Assembly (NCBI GenBank): GCA_017394865.1
Contig: JAFPWT010000008.1
Location: forward strand, 62,001-126,000
Direction of reading: 5' to 3'
DNA length: 64,000 nt
Origin: Bacteroidales bacterium
GTDB taxonomy: Bacteria; Bacteroidota; Bacteroidia; Bacteroidales; F082
In this document: positions 42,251-51,370 of the stretch, piece after piece
How the letters are laid out: every line of letters begins with the position of its first letter
Numbering within the stretch: position 1 is the stretch's first letter
The notes under the pieces: model-generated
Database searches by the model: none
Told to the model about the DNA's origin: nothing
What the model saw: only the letters and a program-made list of their open reading frames with translations
Made by a program: the position numbers and the translations under genes

Positions 42251-43146
42251 TATGAATACACGCCCAAATTAAACAACTCGGTGTGTTTGTATCTCATATT
42301 GTTCATATAAATCGCGGCACATGCTCCGCCACAGTTTCCACCCAACAGCACATCGCATCGGGAGAGCAGTTGTAGCGAGGAAAGGTACTCCAAGCCCTTC
42401 AGGTAGATGTCGTTTTCCCTGTCGAACTGAACTTGATAGATATAAGACATATCTTGGGCATTGAAGATTTCGTCATAATACTGCCTTTGGTTAACAATGA
42501 TCAGACCGGGAAACGCTTTCTCGAACTTTTCACAGATGGCATACTCTTCAGTAGCAAGATAAAGATAGTCAAGACGATACTGTTCCAGTAACACTTTCGC
42601 CCTTTCGATCACCTGCTCCACCGATGGCTGTATAGGGTGTCCTGAAGGTTTCTGTTTGACATAATCTGTTCCCCGACATATTACTCCAAGCACGCTTTTT
42701 TTCTGGCCGTTTTCATCAAAGAACAAGTTATTGTATTCCTTCTCGACATATTGTGATGTAGGCTCGTTTAACCTTACCAGCCTATGATAGACTTTGCACC
42801 ACAGGCGCAAATCAAATTTATTGTAGGGCGTGTAGAATTCAGGTTTGAAAAAGCCTTGTTCAAGATCGCATATACGGTCCGGCAACCTGTCAGTTTGTAT
42901 CGGAAAAGGCTGGTCGAAGAAAGAATCCCAGTTGGTCCACCCTTCCCCTCTATCCTTCAGATTTACATATGGGGTGTAGCCATTGCTTAGGGCATACACC
43001 ATCAGCGACATCATGTTTTCCAAAAAACAGGCATTGAAATATCCATACTCATAAAGTCCTTTATCTATGAGCATGACCTTATTCGGATACTTCTTGAGCG
43101 AAGAAGTAACAACAAATAATCTTGCCTTGTTTTTGTTAGAGAACAT
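42250..43146 (-). CDS. O-fucosyltransferase/NodZ-like GT-B protein
   Basis: A 298-residue protein with the fucosyltransferase-superfamily donor motif VLGVICRGTDYVKQKPSGHP (R-G-T-D-Y), a middle LDYLYLATEEYAICEKFEKAFPGLI and a C-terminal LEYLSSLQLLSRCDVLLGGNCGGACAAIYM. This layout is that of alpha-1,6-fucosyltransferase/O-FucT folds. It probably uses GDP-fucose from gmd/fcl, but the donor is inferred only from the fold and its neighbours. Confidence 0.7.
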   Translation of the reverse strand: MFSNKNKARLFVVTSSLKKYPNKVMLIDKGLYEYGYFNACFLENMMSLMVYALSNGYTPYVNLKDRGEGWTNWDSFFDQPFPIQTDRLPDRICDLEQGFFKPEFYTPYNKFDLRLWCKVYHRLVRLNEPTSQYVEKEYNNLFFDENGQKKSVLGVICRGTDYVKQKPSGHPIQPSVEQVIERAKVLLEQYRLDYLYLATEEYAICEKFEKAFPGLIIVNQRQYYDEIFNAQDMSYIYQVQFDRENDIYLKGLEYLSSLQLLSRCDVLLGGNCGGACAAIYMNNMRYKHTELFNLGVYS

Positions 43147-43149
43147 TTT

Positions 43150-44052
43150 CTACAGCCAGTTAGGTCCTTCTTGGCGGTTTTGGGCGACACTTCTCTCGAT
43201 CGCCTGACGGTTACGCTTCAACCATTGGTAGTCGGCATAATGCTGTTTCGCGACTTTCTTTCTGCCTTTCAAGAAAGAAGTGATGGTCTTCTTCCAATGC
43301 TGCCGCATATCACGTTTGAGGTCATGTACCTTATTCACGTCGGTGTAATCGATCATCATGAGCACTTCATGCTCACGACTGTCGTAAAGCGGCCGGGGAC
43401 GGTCGTTATCGTGGACAATTGGTACCTTAGGACAGATTCCTATTTTCATTCCATGATACAGCACACGGTTGATGTAGTTGTCGTCTTCCCCATAGATGAA
43501 GAAGCACGGGTCAAAACCTCCAACCTTCTCTATGGTTTTCCTAGGAAGCAGCCATGCCGCAGCATTGACGTATTGGGTGTCGTAAACCTCCTGAAGCCGA
43601 TTGAAATACAGGTCGTCAAAAAGAGTTGAATCGGTGATGTGGAAATCATCGAGACGTTGGAGCAACAGGTGTTCGATGTTGTTTTTTTCGGCATTCAGAT
43701 GGAGAGGACTCAGTATGCCATATTCGGGATGTGTTTGAGCAATGCTCGTGAGTTGAGTAATCGTATCGGGTTCAATCCATGCATCTTGATTCAGCAGGAA
43801 GACATAGTCAGCATCGTGGTCAAGAGCGTATTTGATGCCGATATTGTTAGCCTTTCCAAAACCGAGGTTCTCGTTCTGTGCGAGAAGGATGACTTCCGGA
43901 AAGTGCTGGCGTATGTATTCGGCAGAGCCATCGGTAGAGGCATTATCCACCACAACGGCTTTCACTGGAGCCAACGATTGCTGAAGGCTTCCCAAACAGC
44001 GGTCATACCACTCCATACCATTATAGGTCACAACAATTGCAAAACAATTCAT
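43150..44052 (-). CDS. GT2, rhamnosyltransferase (WbbL)-like
   Basis: A 300-residue GT2: CFAIVVTYNGMEWYDRCLGS, VVVDNASTDGSAEYIRQHFP, YVFLLNQDAWIEPDTI, and GFDPCFFIYGEDDNYINRVLYHG. The last motif is typical of WbbL-like rhamnosyl- and galactofuranosyltransferases. The basic C-terminal ~60 residues (KRDMRQHWKKTITSFLKGRK) likely touch the membrane. Confidence 0.88.
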   Translation of the reverse strand: MNCFAIVVTYNGMEWYDRCLGSLQQSLAPVKAVVVDNASTDGSAEYIRQHFPEVILLAQNENLGFGKANNIGIKYALDHDADYVFLLNQDAWIEPDTITQLTSIAQTHPEYGILSPLHLNAEKNNIEHLLLQRLDDFHITDSTLFDDLYFNRLQEVYDTQYVNAAAWLLPRKTIEKVGGFDPCFFIYGEDDNYINRVLYHGMKIGICPKVPIVHDNDRPRPLYDSREHEVLMMIDYTDVNKVHDLKRDMRQHWKKTITSFLKGRKKVAKQHYADYQWLKRNRQAIERSVAQNRQEGPNWL

Positions 44053-44840
44053 GAGCGCAATCTCCTTAAAGCATCTTTGGCTCTCAAAAACAGCACATAG
44101 GTCTTTAATGACAATAGTGCCATTGGCTTTTGGCTATTATAGACCATGGCTTGTCTCGCCATTTCCTTTTGTTTTTTTATAGGGATGGACTTACGTCCAT
44201 ATTTAATAAACAGAAATGCAGAATCCTGTCTAAACGATTCATCAATGCAGTTTTCACTCAGTCCACCTTTCGAGTAGTGTGCAATGGTCAAATCAATATG
44301 TTTCGACTTTATTTTGTCTGGCAGAAACCATTTCAAGTTAAATGCATAATCAGCAAGTATTTTGTATTTGGTGTTATAAAGGCCATTTTTCGCAAAAAGG
44401 CTGCATTTATAGAAGATGGCCTGATGGCATCTGTTGTACTCTATGGTTTCGACGGTCCATTCTCCTTTATGTTCACTGGCCAGCTGATCCGCCTCCACGT
44501 CGCCATACACCACTTCAAATGCATCGATGTCGGAAGAAAAGAAATCCTGAAGCACCTTATTGTTCAGAAGCCAATCGTCGCTTCCCAAGAAATAAAGCCA
44601 CTCGCCTCCAGCAATCTTGATCCCTTTATTCATAGCGTCGTAGACGCCCTCATCAGGTTCAGAGAAGACCTTGATCCGTTCGTCCTGATACGATTTGGCG
44701 ATGTCGACTGTTTGATCCGTAGAAGCACCGTCCATCACCAGCACTTCCCAGTCGGCAAATGTCTGGCCGACGATGCTGTCCAATGTCCGATTCAGGACTG
44801 TGGCGCTATTATAAGTGGGGATGATGATGGATAGTTTCAT
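44049..44840 (-). CDS. Glycosyltransferase family 2 (GT2 e, WcaA/WbdM type)
   Basis: A 263-residue GT2: LSIIIPTYNSATVLNRTLDS, VLVMDGASTDQTVDIAKSY, WLYFLGSDDWLLNNKVLQDF. It starts 4 bp inside the GDP-fucose synthase stop and lies next to gmd, which fits a fucosyl- or mannosyl-type use, but this is only inferred. Confidence 0.88.
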   Translation of the reverse strand: MKLSIIIPTYNSATVLNRTLDSIVGQTFADWEVLVMDGASTDQTVDIAKSYQDERIKVFSEPDEGVYDAMNKGIKIAGGEWLYFLGSDDWLLNNKVLQDFFSSDIDAFEVVYGDVEADQLASEHKGEWTVETIEYNRCHQAIFYKCSLFAKNGLYNTKYKILADYAFNLKWFLPDKIKSKHIDLTIAHYSKGGLSENCIDESFRQDSAFLFIKYGRKSIPIKKQKEMARQAMVYNSQKPMALLSLKTYVLFLRAKDALRRLRS

Positions 44841-45778
44841 CGTTCCGTCCTCGTCTCATTATTCAAGAAATCATCATAGGCCATCGCAATACCGTCTTCA
44901 AGTTCAGTCTGGTAGGTCCATCCGAGCTTTGCCGCTTTGCTGATATCGAGAAGCTTCCTTGGTGTACCATTGGGTTTGGAGGTATCCCATTTGATCTCGC
45001 CCTTGAACCCAACAATCTTTGCCACCAGTTCCGCGAGCTGTTTGATCGTAATCTCCTTGCCTGTACCGGCATTCACCGTTTCGTTGCCGCTGTAGTTGTT
45101 CATCAAAAAGACACAAAGATTAGCCAGGTCATCCACATAGAGGAACTCGCGCAAGGGACTGCCGTCGCCCCAGCAAACCACTTCCTTCAGTCCTGCCTCC
45201 TTTGCTTCATGGAAACGTCGGATCAAAGCAGGGAGCACGTGACTATGTTCGGGATGGTAGTTATCATTAGGACCATAGAGGTTGGTAGGCATCACGGAGA
45301 TATAATCTGTGCCATACTGTTGGTTTAGGTATTCGCAATATTTCAGTCCACTGATTTTGGCTAGGGCATAGGCCTCGTTGGTCTTTTCCAGTGCGGAGGT
45401 CAGCAGGCAGCTTTCTGGCATGGGTTGCGGTGCCATGCGTGGGTAGATGCAGCTCGAGCCCAAGAACTCCAGTTTTTTGCAACCATTTTTCCAGGCAGCA
45501 TGAATCACGTTCATCTCCAAAATCATGTTGTCGTACATGAAGTCGGCCAGAGCGTTTTGGTTGGCCATGATGCCGCCAACTTTAGCGGCAGCAAGGAACA
45601 CGTATTCAGGCTTTTCGCTCTCGAAGAACGCCTCCACTTGGTCCTGGCGACAAAGATCCAGTTCCGCATGGGTCCTGACGATCAGATTGGTATAGCCTTG
45701 TTGCTGCAGTTCACGGACGATGGCGCTACCCACCATGCCGCGATGGCCTGCAACGTATATTTTACTGCTTTTTTCCAT
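44837..45778 (-). CDS. fcl: GDP-L-fucose synthase
   Basis: A 313-residue epimerase-reductase that turns GDP-4-keto-6-deoxymannose into GDP-L-fucose with NADPH. Motifs: YVAGHRGMVGSAIVRELQ, VFLAAAKVGGIMANQ, SSCIYPRMAPQPMPE, YALAKISGLKYCEYLNQQYG (Y-x3-K), VMPTNLYGPNDNYHPEHSHV. It directly follows gmd with a 1-bp overlap (TAATG). Confidence 0.96.
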   Translation of the reverse strand: MEKSSKIYVAGHRGMVGSAIVRELQQQGYTNLIVRTHAELDLCRQDQVEAFFESEKPEYVFLAAAKVGGIMANQNALADFMYDNMILEMNVIHAAWKNGCKKLEFLGSSCIYPRMAPQPMPESCLLTSALEKTNEAYALAKISGLKYCEYLNQQYGTDYISVMPTNLYGPNDNYHPEHSHVLPALIRRFHEAKEAGLKEVVCWGDGSPLREFLYVDDLANLCVFLMNNYSGNETVNAGTGKEITIKQLAELVAKIVGFKGEIKWDTSKPNGTPRKLLDISKAAKLGWTYQTELEDGIAMAYDDFLNNETRTER

Positions 45779-46866
45779 TATTTGATGATTCCTTTTTCAA
45801 GGTATTCTTCCAGATTCATTCTGACTCGTGCTGCCGCACCTTCGGCAGCCACTTTTCGCATATCAGAATCCACCATGATTTTCACCAACTGTTCAAACGA
45901 TGTTTTCGAAGGGTTCCAGCCCAACTGGGTTTTGGCCTTGGTGGGGTCGCCCATAAGGTTGACTACATCAGTAGGGCGATAGAAGTCAGGACTTACCTCT
46001 ACAAGCACTTTGCCAGTTGCCATGTCAACCCCTTTCTCGTTCGCACCTTCGCCTTTGAACTCCAATTCAATGCCCACTTCACGGAATGCCAGTTGACAGA
46101 ACTCACGCACGCTGTGCTGTTCGCCTGTGGCAATCACAAAATCATCTGGTTTACTCTGTTGCAACATGAGCCACATGCATTCCACATAGTCTTTGGCATA
46201 GCCCCAGTCGCGCAGGCTGGAGAGGTTGCCCAGATAGAGTCTGTCCTGTTTCCCTTGGGCGATACGAGCTGCTGCCAGGGTGATCTTGCGTGTCACGAAA
46301 GTCTCCCCTCGGCGTTCTGACTCATGGTTGAAAAGGATTCCGTTGCAGCAGAACATGCCATAGGCATCACGGTACTCCTTTACAATCCAGTAGCCATATT
46401 GTTTGGCCACCGCGTAGGGACTGTATGGATGGAACGGTGTCTCTTCGTTTTGTGGTATCGACTCGACGCGACCATACAGTTCCGAAGTGCTGGCCTGATA
46501 GATGCGGCAGGTTTTCTCCAAGCCACATTGACGCACGGCTTCCAGGATACGCAGTACGCCTGTAGCATCCACATTGGCGGTATATTCCGGCGAGTCGAAG
46601 CTCACTTGCACGTGGCTTTGGGCGGCCAGGTTATAGATTTCGTCAGGGCGAACCTTGTTGACGACTTGTATGATACCTAACGAATCACCAATATCTCCAT
46701 AATGCAAATGGAAGTGCGGTCGTCCTTCCAGATGGGCGATGCGTTCACGGTAATCCACCGACGAACGACGGATAAGGCCATGGACGTCGTAACCTTTCTC
46801 AAGCAAAAATTCCGAAAGATAGCTTCCGTCTTGGCCTGTGATGCCGGTGATTAGTGCTGTTTTCAT
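45778..46866 (-). CDS. gmd: GDP-mannose 4,6-dehydratase
   Basis: A 362-residue dehydratase making GDP-4-keto-6-deoxy-D-mannose. Motifs: [71 protein letters not shown] (Y-x3-K), [20 protein letters not shown]. With fcl it completes the de novo GDP-L-fucose pathway from GDP-mannose. No mannose-1-P guanylyltransferase is in the window. Confidence 0.96.
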   Translation of the reverse strand: MKTALITGITGQDGSYLSEFLLEKGYDVHGLIRRSSVDYRERIAHLEGRPHFHLHYGDIGDSLGIIQVVNKVRPDEIYNLAAQSHVQVSFDSPEYTANVDATGVLRILEAVRQCGLEKTCRIYQASTSELYGRVESIPQNEETPFHPYSPYAVAKQYGYWIVKEYRDAYGMFCCNGILFNHESERRGETFVTRKITLAAARIAQGKQDRLYLGNLSSLRDWGYAKDYVECMWLMLQQSKPDDFVIATGEQHSVREFCQLAFREVGIELEFKGEGANEKGVDMATGKVLVEVSPDFYRPTDVVNLMGDPTKAKTQLGWNPSKTSFEQLVKIMVDSDMRKVAAEGAAARVRMNLEEYLEKGIIK

Positions 46867-46884
46867 TTTGTTTTGAATAACAAC

Positions 46885-48039
46885 TTATACAAAAGATTTA
46901 TAAATGTTCTTCAATGATTCCGCAGACTGATTCCAGGAATACTTTTCGAGCCTTGTCCTCCCTTTTTGGATCATCTCATTGTTTAGCCCCGACATATACA
47001 AAGCGACAAACTTTTCATACATATCCCCTTTCCGGTTCATATCAAAATAGACAGCCGCATCGCCCGCCACTTCAGGGAAACAACTTGCATTGTTGAGCAT
47101 TACGGGACAATCGTTAGCAAAAGCTTCGAGGATTGGGAGACCAAAGCCTTCGTAAGCGGAGGGAAAAACAAATGCCACAGCAAAATGATAAAGATTCCGC
47201 AAGACAGATTCATCTGCGAAACGATGGATCACCTTTTCGCCCAGACCTAATTCACCGATCTCTTTCTTTTCCTTCTCATTGAAATCCCTCCCCGTACAAA
47301 CGATATGTATCTCGGAAAAGCGTTTGACGACGGTTGAGCACTCTCCGAGGAAGGCAGAAAAGTTTTTATACCCGTCCCGTTCCCCAACAAACAAAAGGTA
47401 CGGAAAATCAACTATCGGTTGAAACAGAAACGTATCATCATATTCCGGCCTACCGTGTGGAATCACTGAAACTTTCTCAGGATCAATTGGGAGGATGTTC
47501 ACCAGATCTTCCTTGGTTTTTTCAGAAGGCACATGGATATGGGAAGCCAAGGGACACAATTTTTTCTTTTGCACTATTTGAAAATCATCCTTCGGAAAAA
47601 ACTCAGGAAACAGCTCTGGGATCATGTCATGAACCGTCATCACAAAAGGTTTGTCTTTCAAATAAGGCAGAAAGAAAGAATCGAAAAAAGTAGGCTCAAA
47701 AACATCAAATCGCTGTTTTTTCAATAATTTTATACAATATTCTTTATTTATCTGAAGGCAGTCATTATCGTGCCCCATCAGGCCCAATGCTTTTCTCGCC
47801 AACGTCCTTTGGCCCTTAAACAGTTTCTTGCCTTCAAAAAGCAAATCATGCCAGTAGTGTAACGGTTTGGTTTTGGGGACCAGGTTTTTCTCGCGTAAAT
47901 ACACATTGTCGCTCTCCTTAATCCCAATCGTGCAGTCGCACCCCATGTCCCTAAGATGGGATATCAACTCTGCATAGGATCGGGACACTCCGCCTATACG
48001 TTGCATCTCGAAGGCTTGATGATCGAAAAGGATTCGCAT
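46885..48039 (-). CDS. Glycosyltransferase family 4
   Basis: A 384-residue GT-B enzyme: GGVSRSYAELISHLRDMGCD, VMTVHDMIPELFPEFF, VSVIPHGRPEYDD, PYLLFVGERDGYKNFSAFL, and FVFPSAYEGFGLPILEAFANDCPVM (E-x7-E). The start is set at ATG 48039 (MRILFDHQ); TTG 48051 would overlap the upstream gene. Transfers a hexose from a nucleotide donor. Confidence 0.9.
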   Translation of the reverse strand: MRILFDHQAFEMQRIGGVSRSYAELISHLRDMGCDCTIGIKESDNVYLREKNLVPKTKPLHYWHDLLFEGKKLFKGQRTLARKALGLMGHDNDCLQINKEYCIKLLKKQRFDVFEPTFFDSFFLPYLKDKPFVMTVHDMIPELFPEFFPKDDFQIVQKKKLCPLASHIHVPSEKTKEDLVNILPIDPEKVSVIPHGRPEYDDTFLFQPIVDFPYLLFVGERDGYKNFSAFLGECSTVVKRFSEIHIVCTGRDFNEKEKKEIGELGLGEKVIHRFADESVLRNLYHFAVAFVFPSAYEGFGLPILEAFANDCPVMLNNASCFPEVAGDAAVYFDMNRKGDMYEKFVALYMSGLNNEMIQKGRTRLEKYSWNQSAESLKNIYKSFV

Positions 48040-48043
48040 ACGA

Positions 48044-48979
48044 TTAGCCAAATAATTTACGCACGGTCTTCTTTATGAACTTCTTGAAACGTTTCTCCAG
48101 TCCGACATGTTTGACGTCATGATTACGAAAAACGGATTGTATTGCACGGGTAACAGCCTTTGTCTCTTTTATTTCCCTAAACAACTGAATACCATAATGC
48201 TCATCGTCATATAGCGGAAGGAGTCGAACATCGCTGAAACCACAATGTTTGCCACTGCCATCCATACCAATATTGCTCACAAGAGATTTTGTTGGCCGCA
48301 AACAAAACCTGTTTTGGCATGACATGTTATAGTTCCATCGGATTGCCCATGAATCAATCACTCCCTGTTGTTGAGCCTGCAGCATCGGCCATAAATCATC
48401 CCCTCCTCGACAGAATTTTTTTATTTGGTTCCTTGTCGGATGTTGAATAATGGGATAATTCTCAAGATTCCAGTCAATTGTTTTCCATCTATCACCCCAG
48501 ATGCCCCATCCCCATGACCCTGCACGAAAAGTCAAGAAAACATCATGGTCATAGGTTGAAGGGATGGGAAAGTTTTCCATTGTAGCAGAAACGCAAAACA
48601 CCCTCTCGTCGTTTTCATAAAAATCAAGTGCTTCATTCATGAAACGCAGAAAAAAAGGATGTGACACGATATCGTCCTCTACGACAATTGCCTTCCCATG
48701 TTTCTCAATAACCTTAGTAACGCCACTGATTATAGAGTTTGCCAAGCCCTTATTCGTTTCAGCCTCTTCGATGGTCACCGAATGGAAGCCGTCAAAGGCG
48801 TGGATATAATTATGTATTTCTAAGATTTTGTTCTTTTGTTCTTCTGAGGCATCTGCTTTGGGGCCATCGGCAAAAATATACAAGTCACTCTCCGCCGCCA
48901 ACACACAGTGTTGAAGTGCTTCCACAGTCTGCTGAGTGTGCCAGGGGCGGTTATAGACGAAAAGAACGATTGGAGCCAT
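48044..48979 (-). CDS. GNT-I-like (GT13-related) glycosyltransferase
   Basis: A 311-residue GT-A protein: IVLFVYNRPWHTQQTVEALQ, LYIFADGPKADASEEQ, AIVVEDDIVSHPFFLRFMNE (acidic E-D-D site) and FRAGSWGWGIWGDRWKTIDW. These match the bacterial group related to N-acetylglucosaminyltransferase I, often labelled sugar transferase or hemolytic protein HlpA-like. Probable role: side-chain glycosyl transfer on the glycan. Confidence 0.78.
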   Translation of the reverse strand: MAPIVLFVYNRPWHTQQTVEALQHCVLAAESDLYIFADGPKADASEEQKNKILEIHNYIHAFDGFHSVTIEEAETNKGLANSIISGVTKVIEKHGKAIVVEDDIVSHPFFLRFMNEALDFYENDERVFCVSATMENFPIPSTYDHDVFLTFRAGSWGWGIWGDRWKTIDWNLENYPIIQHPTRNQIKKFCRGGDDLWPMLQAQQQGVIDSWAIRWNYNMSCQNRFCLRPTKSLVSNIGMDGSGKHCGFSDVRLLPLYDDEHYGIQLFREIKETKAVTRAIQSVFRNHDVKHVGLEKRFKKFIKKTVRKLFG

Positions 48980-48991
48980 AAGATTAAGGAC

Positions 48992-49753
48992 CTACATCGT
49001 GGTCAGAAATTTTAAATCGGGAGAGCAGATGAGCATGTGCTGCTTTTCGGCAGAATAGACGCGAGAACAAAAAGGTATATTATTCTCTTTAAGAACATTC
49101 TGCACTTCATGCATTGTTTCTTGTTCTCCAGGTCTTTCATAATCATCAATGATGATGCAGAAATGAGGGGTAAGGTTCTTTTTAGCAAAATCGATAATTT
49201 GCGGCCTTGAAAAATGTTTCGAACCGAATGGCCCATCCACAAGGATAAGTTCGAATTGTTGACCGACGAAAACTCCAGAGCAATCTTCATAAGTCAAGGT
49301 GTCATACCCGTTATACTGGATGGTTTGCAAGTTCATCAATTGCACCTTGACAGGATAATCCCCTTCCTTGCTGTTATTAAAGAATGAGACCCACTCTTCA
49401 TCGTGTTCACATGTGATTGCATTGGCATCGAAATGCTTGGCATACTGGTGAACCATTTTTGAGGTTTGCCCTAAGCCAAATTCCAGGATATTTTTTGGCT
49501 TCATAGCATTCAATGTGCGGAAAATAGTGTACATCAAACCATAGTCAGCCGCCCATCCGCCTAACGAAAAACTTTTATATTTCAACCATTGACTATCAAT
49601 AATGCTGTCATGAAAACGTGTTGCCTGATACAATTCACATTGAGTGCGTGAAATGTTATCAATTTCTTGTTTCAACTGCCATTGCTGCTTTTTAAGGTAG
49701 CTGGTGCCGTTGATTCGCCAAATCAATTCTGTAATCTTTTTCTTTAAAGACAT
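48992..49753 (-). CDS. Class I methyltransferase-like protein next to Wzt
   Basis: A 253-residue protein with a Rossmann methyltransferase core: NILEFGLGQTSKMVHQYAKH (motif I), AITCEHDEEWVSFF, FELILVDGPFGSKHFSRPQI, and FCIIIDDYERPGEQE. Start at ATG 49753, one nt after the Wzt stop; the upstream frame start overlaps Wzt. In ABC-exported O antigens a terminal methyl or phosphate cap is read by the Wzt C-terminal domain, so this gene is a plausible chain-terminating methyltransferase. Confidence 0.72.
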   Translation of the reverse strand: MSLKKKITELIWRINGTSYLKKQQWQLKQEIDNISRTQCELYQATRFHDSIIDSQWLKYKSFSLGGWAADYGLMYTIFRTLNAMKPKNILEFGLGQTSKMVHQYAKHFDANAITCEHDEEWVSFFNNSKEGDYPVKVQLMNLQTIQYNGYDTLTYEDCSGVFVGQQFELILVDGPFGSKHFSRPQIIDFAKKNLTPHFCIIIDDYERPGEQETMHEVQNVLKENNIPFCSRVYSAEKQHMLICSPDLKFLTTM

Positions 49754-49754
49754 G

Positions 49755-51026
49755 TTATTCAAGATTATAATCCAGTACAACGGGTACTTGCCCAACAGGC
49801 ATTATTCTTCCATTACCATAATAATCGCGGTAATTGACCTTCAGTTTTGATACATTCTGAATCCAGTCGGCCAACTCATGATCAACTTCAGAATAGAGAT
49901 TGATGTTATAGGTTCCATCATTCAAGGGCAGACGGGGAATATTGAACTGAACATACCCTTTTGATGGGTCAAGTTTGTCTCCAAACATATACGTACTCAG
50001 CCATAGGATTTGATAGTCCATCATATTGTTAATGCCAATATCAATACGCGACATTGAGGCATCCTTTAACCGTTCGGAACTATCAAAATAGACTTTGATT
50101 TTTATTGATTCGCCAACTTCAAATGATTCTTTTGGATTATCATTAGTATCCGTTATTTCAATATCTGTGAACCTCAACGTTCCGTTACCAGAACGTTCTT
50201 TAATATCAGCAATCGCAATATTTGACCGCTCTTCTTGATTTGAAAGATAACGTTCAATCGTGGAGGAAATATCTCCTGAATAATCCAATTTGCCATTTTT
50301 CAAGATGACGCCTTTTTTGCAAAGATTCTTTACCGCGGTCATATTATGGCTCACAAACAGCACCGTCCTGCCTTCACCCTTGCTCACGTCCTGCATCTTG
50401 CCGATGGCCTTCTTTTGGAACTCGGCGTCGCCGACGGCGAGGACTTCGTCGACCACGAGGATCTCGGGGTCGAGGTGGGCGGCGACGGCGAAGCCGAGGC
50501 GCACCATCATGCCGCTGGAGTAACGTTTCACTGGGGTGTCTATGTAACGCTCGCAGCCGCTGAAGTCGATGATTTCATCCAGTTTCTTGGCAATTTCAGG
50601 TTTGGTCATGCCCAAGATGGCACCGTTCATGTAAATGTTCTCGCGACCGGTCATCTCGGGATGAAAGCCCGTGCCGACCTCAAGCAAGGAGCCAATGCGA
50701 CCCTTAGCCCGAATCTCACCCGTGGTAGGCGCGGTAACCTTGCTCAGAAGTTTCAGCAACGTGCTCTTGCCGGCACCATTCTTGCCGATGACGCCTACCA
50801 CATCGCCTTGTTCGACCTTGAAGTCGATGTCCTTCAAAGCCCACACATAGTCGCTCTCACCTTTGGTGCTGCGGTCGTTGGTCTCCCCTATCTTCAGATA
50901 AGGGTCCTCCTTCCGTCGTACATTAATGGTCCACCACCGCTTCAGGTCGTGGGCCAAAGTGCCTGTCGAAACCAAGCCCAATCGATAGAGCTTGCTAATA
51001 TTATTGAATTCTATTGCTGTTGGCAT
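49755..51026 (-). CDS. wzt: Wzt-type O-antigen ABC transporter ATPase with C-terminal carbohydrate-binding domain
   Basis: A 423-residue protein. ABC domain at ~1-245: GVIGKNGAGKSTLLKLLSKV (Walker A), YSSGMMVRLGFAVAAHLDPEI (signature YSSGM), LVVDEVLAVGDAEF (Walker B), FVSHNM (H-loop). The C-terminal ~170 residues (TLRFTDIEITDTNDNPKESF onward) form the Wzt carbohydrate-binding beta sandwich that recognises the finished chain end. It powers export of lipid-linked glycan across the inner membrane with the permease at 53832, which is unusually separated from it by four sugar genes. Confidence 0.94.
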   Translation of the reverse strand: MPTAIEFNNISKLYRLGLVSTGTLAHDLKRWWTINVRRKEDPYLKIGETNDRSTKGESDYVWALKDIDFKVEQGDVVGVIGKNGAGKSTLLKLLSKVTAPTTGEIRAKGRIGSLLEVGTGFHPEMTGRENIYMNGAILGMTKPEIAKKLDEIIDFSGCERYIDTPVKRYSSGMMVRLGFAVAAHLDPEILVVDEVLAVGDAEFQKKAIGKMQDVSKGEGRTVLFVSHNMTAVKNLCKKGVILKNGKLDYSGDISSTIERYLSNQEERSNIAIADIKERSGNGTLRFTDIEITDTNDNPKESFEVGESIKIKVYFDSSERLKDASMSRIDIGINNMMDYQILWLSTYMFGDKLDPSKGYVQFNIPRLPLNDGTYNINLYSEVDHELADWIQNVSKLKVNYRDYYGNGRIMPVGQVPVVLDYNLE

Positions 51027-51046
51027 GAATTAAACTTTAAAAAGAC

Positions 51047-51370
51047 TTAAAAAATCCGTTCCATCATTTGCCACTTGGCAGCGCTTGGAGCATCCGGGGC
51101 ACAACCTTGAAACTGCGAAACGTAAGCTTCCCATTCGGCTTGGCGAGGCAAAGTGGCCAAACGTGCCATGTCGCGCTGCCAATCGAAGTCGTCAATGGTG
51201 TCGCAAATCATGAAGAGAGTTCTTCCCTTTCTATAGATCTGCATGTCAAGAATGCCCACTTCCCGCTGACCTTCAATAACTTCAGGCCACACATGGGCAT
51301 GGGCTTCAATATAGCGCTTTATCATCTGCTCATCATCAACGAGCGTTAATGTTTGGCAATATCTTTTCAT
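51047..51370 (-). CDS. L-rhamnose/L-fucose mutarotase family protein (DUF718)
   Basis: A 107-residue dimeric alpha-beta barrel protein that interconverts alpha and beta anomers of a 6-deoxy sugar. Conserved part: MIKRYIEAHAHVWPEVIEGQREVGILDMQIYRKG, with His and Trp of the active site. The start is ATG 51370, overlapping the fucP stop in ATGA; a longer frame runs into fucP. Coupled to fucose permease, L-fucose is the likely substrate, although the family is named for rhamnose (RhaM). Confidence 0.85.
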   Translation of the reverse strand: MKRYCQTLTLVDDEQMIKRYIEAHAHVWPEVIEGQREVGILDMQIYRKGRTLFMICDTIDDFDWQRDMARLATLPRQAEWEAYVSQFQGCAPDAPSAAKWQMMERIF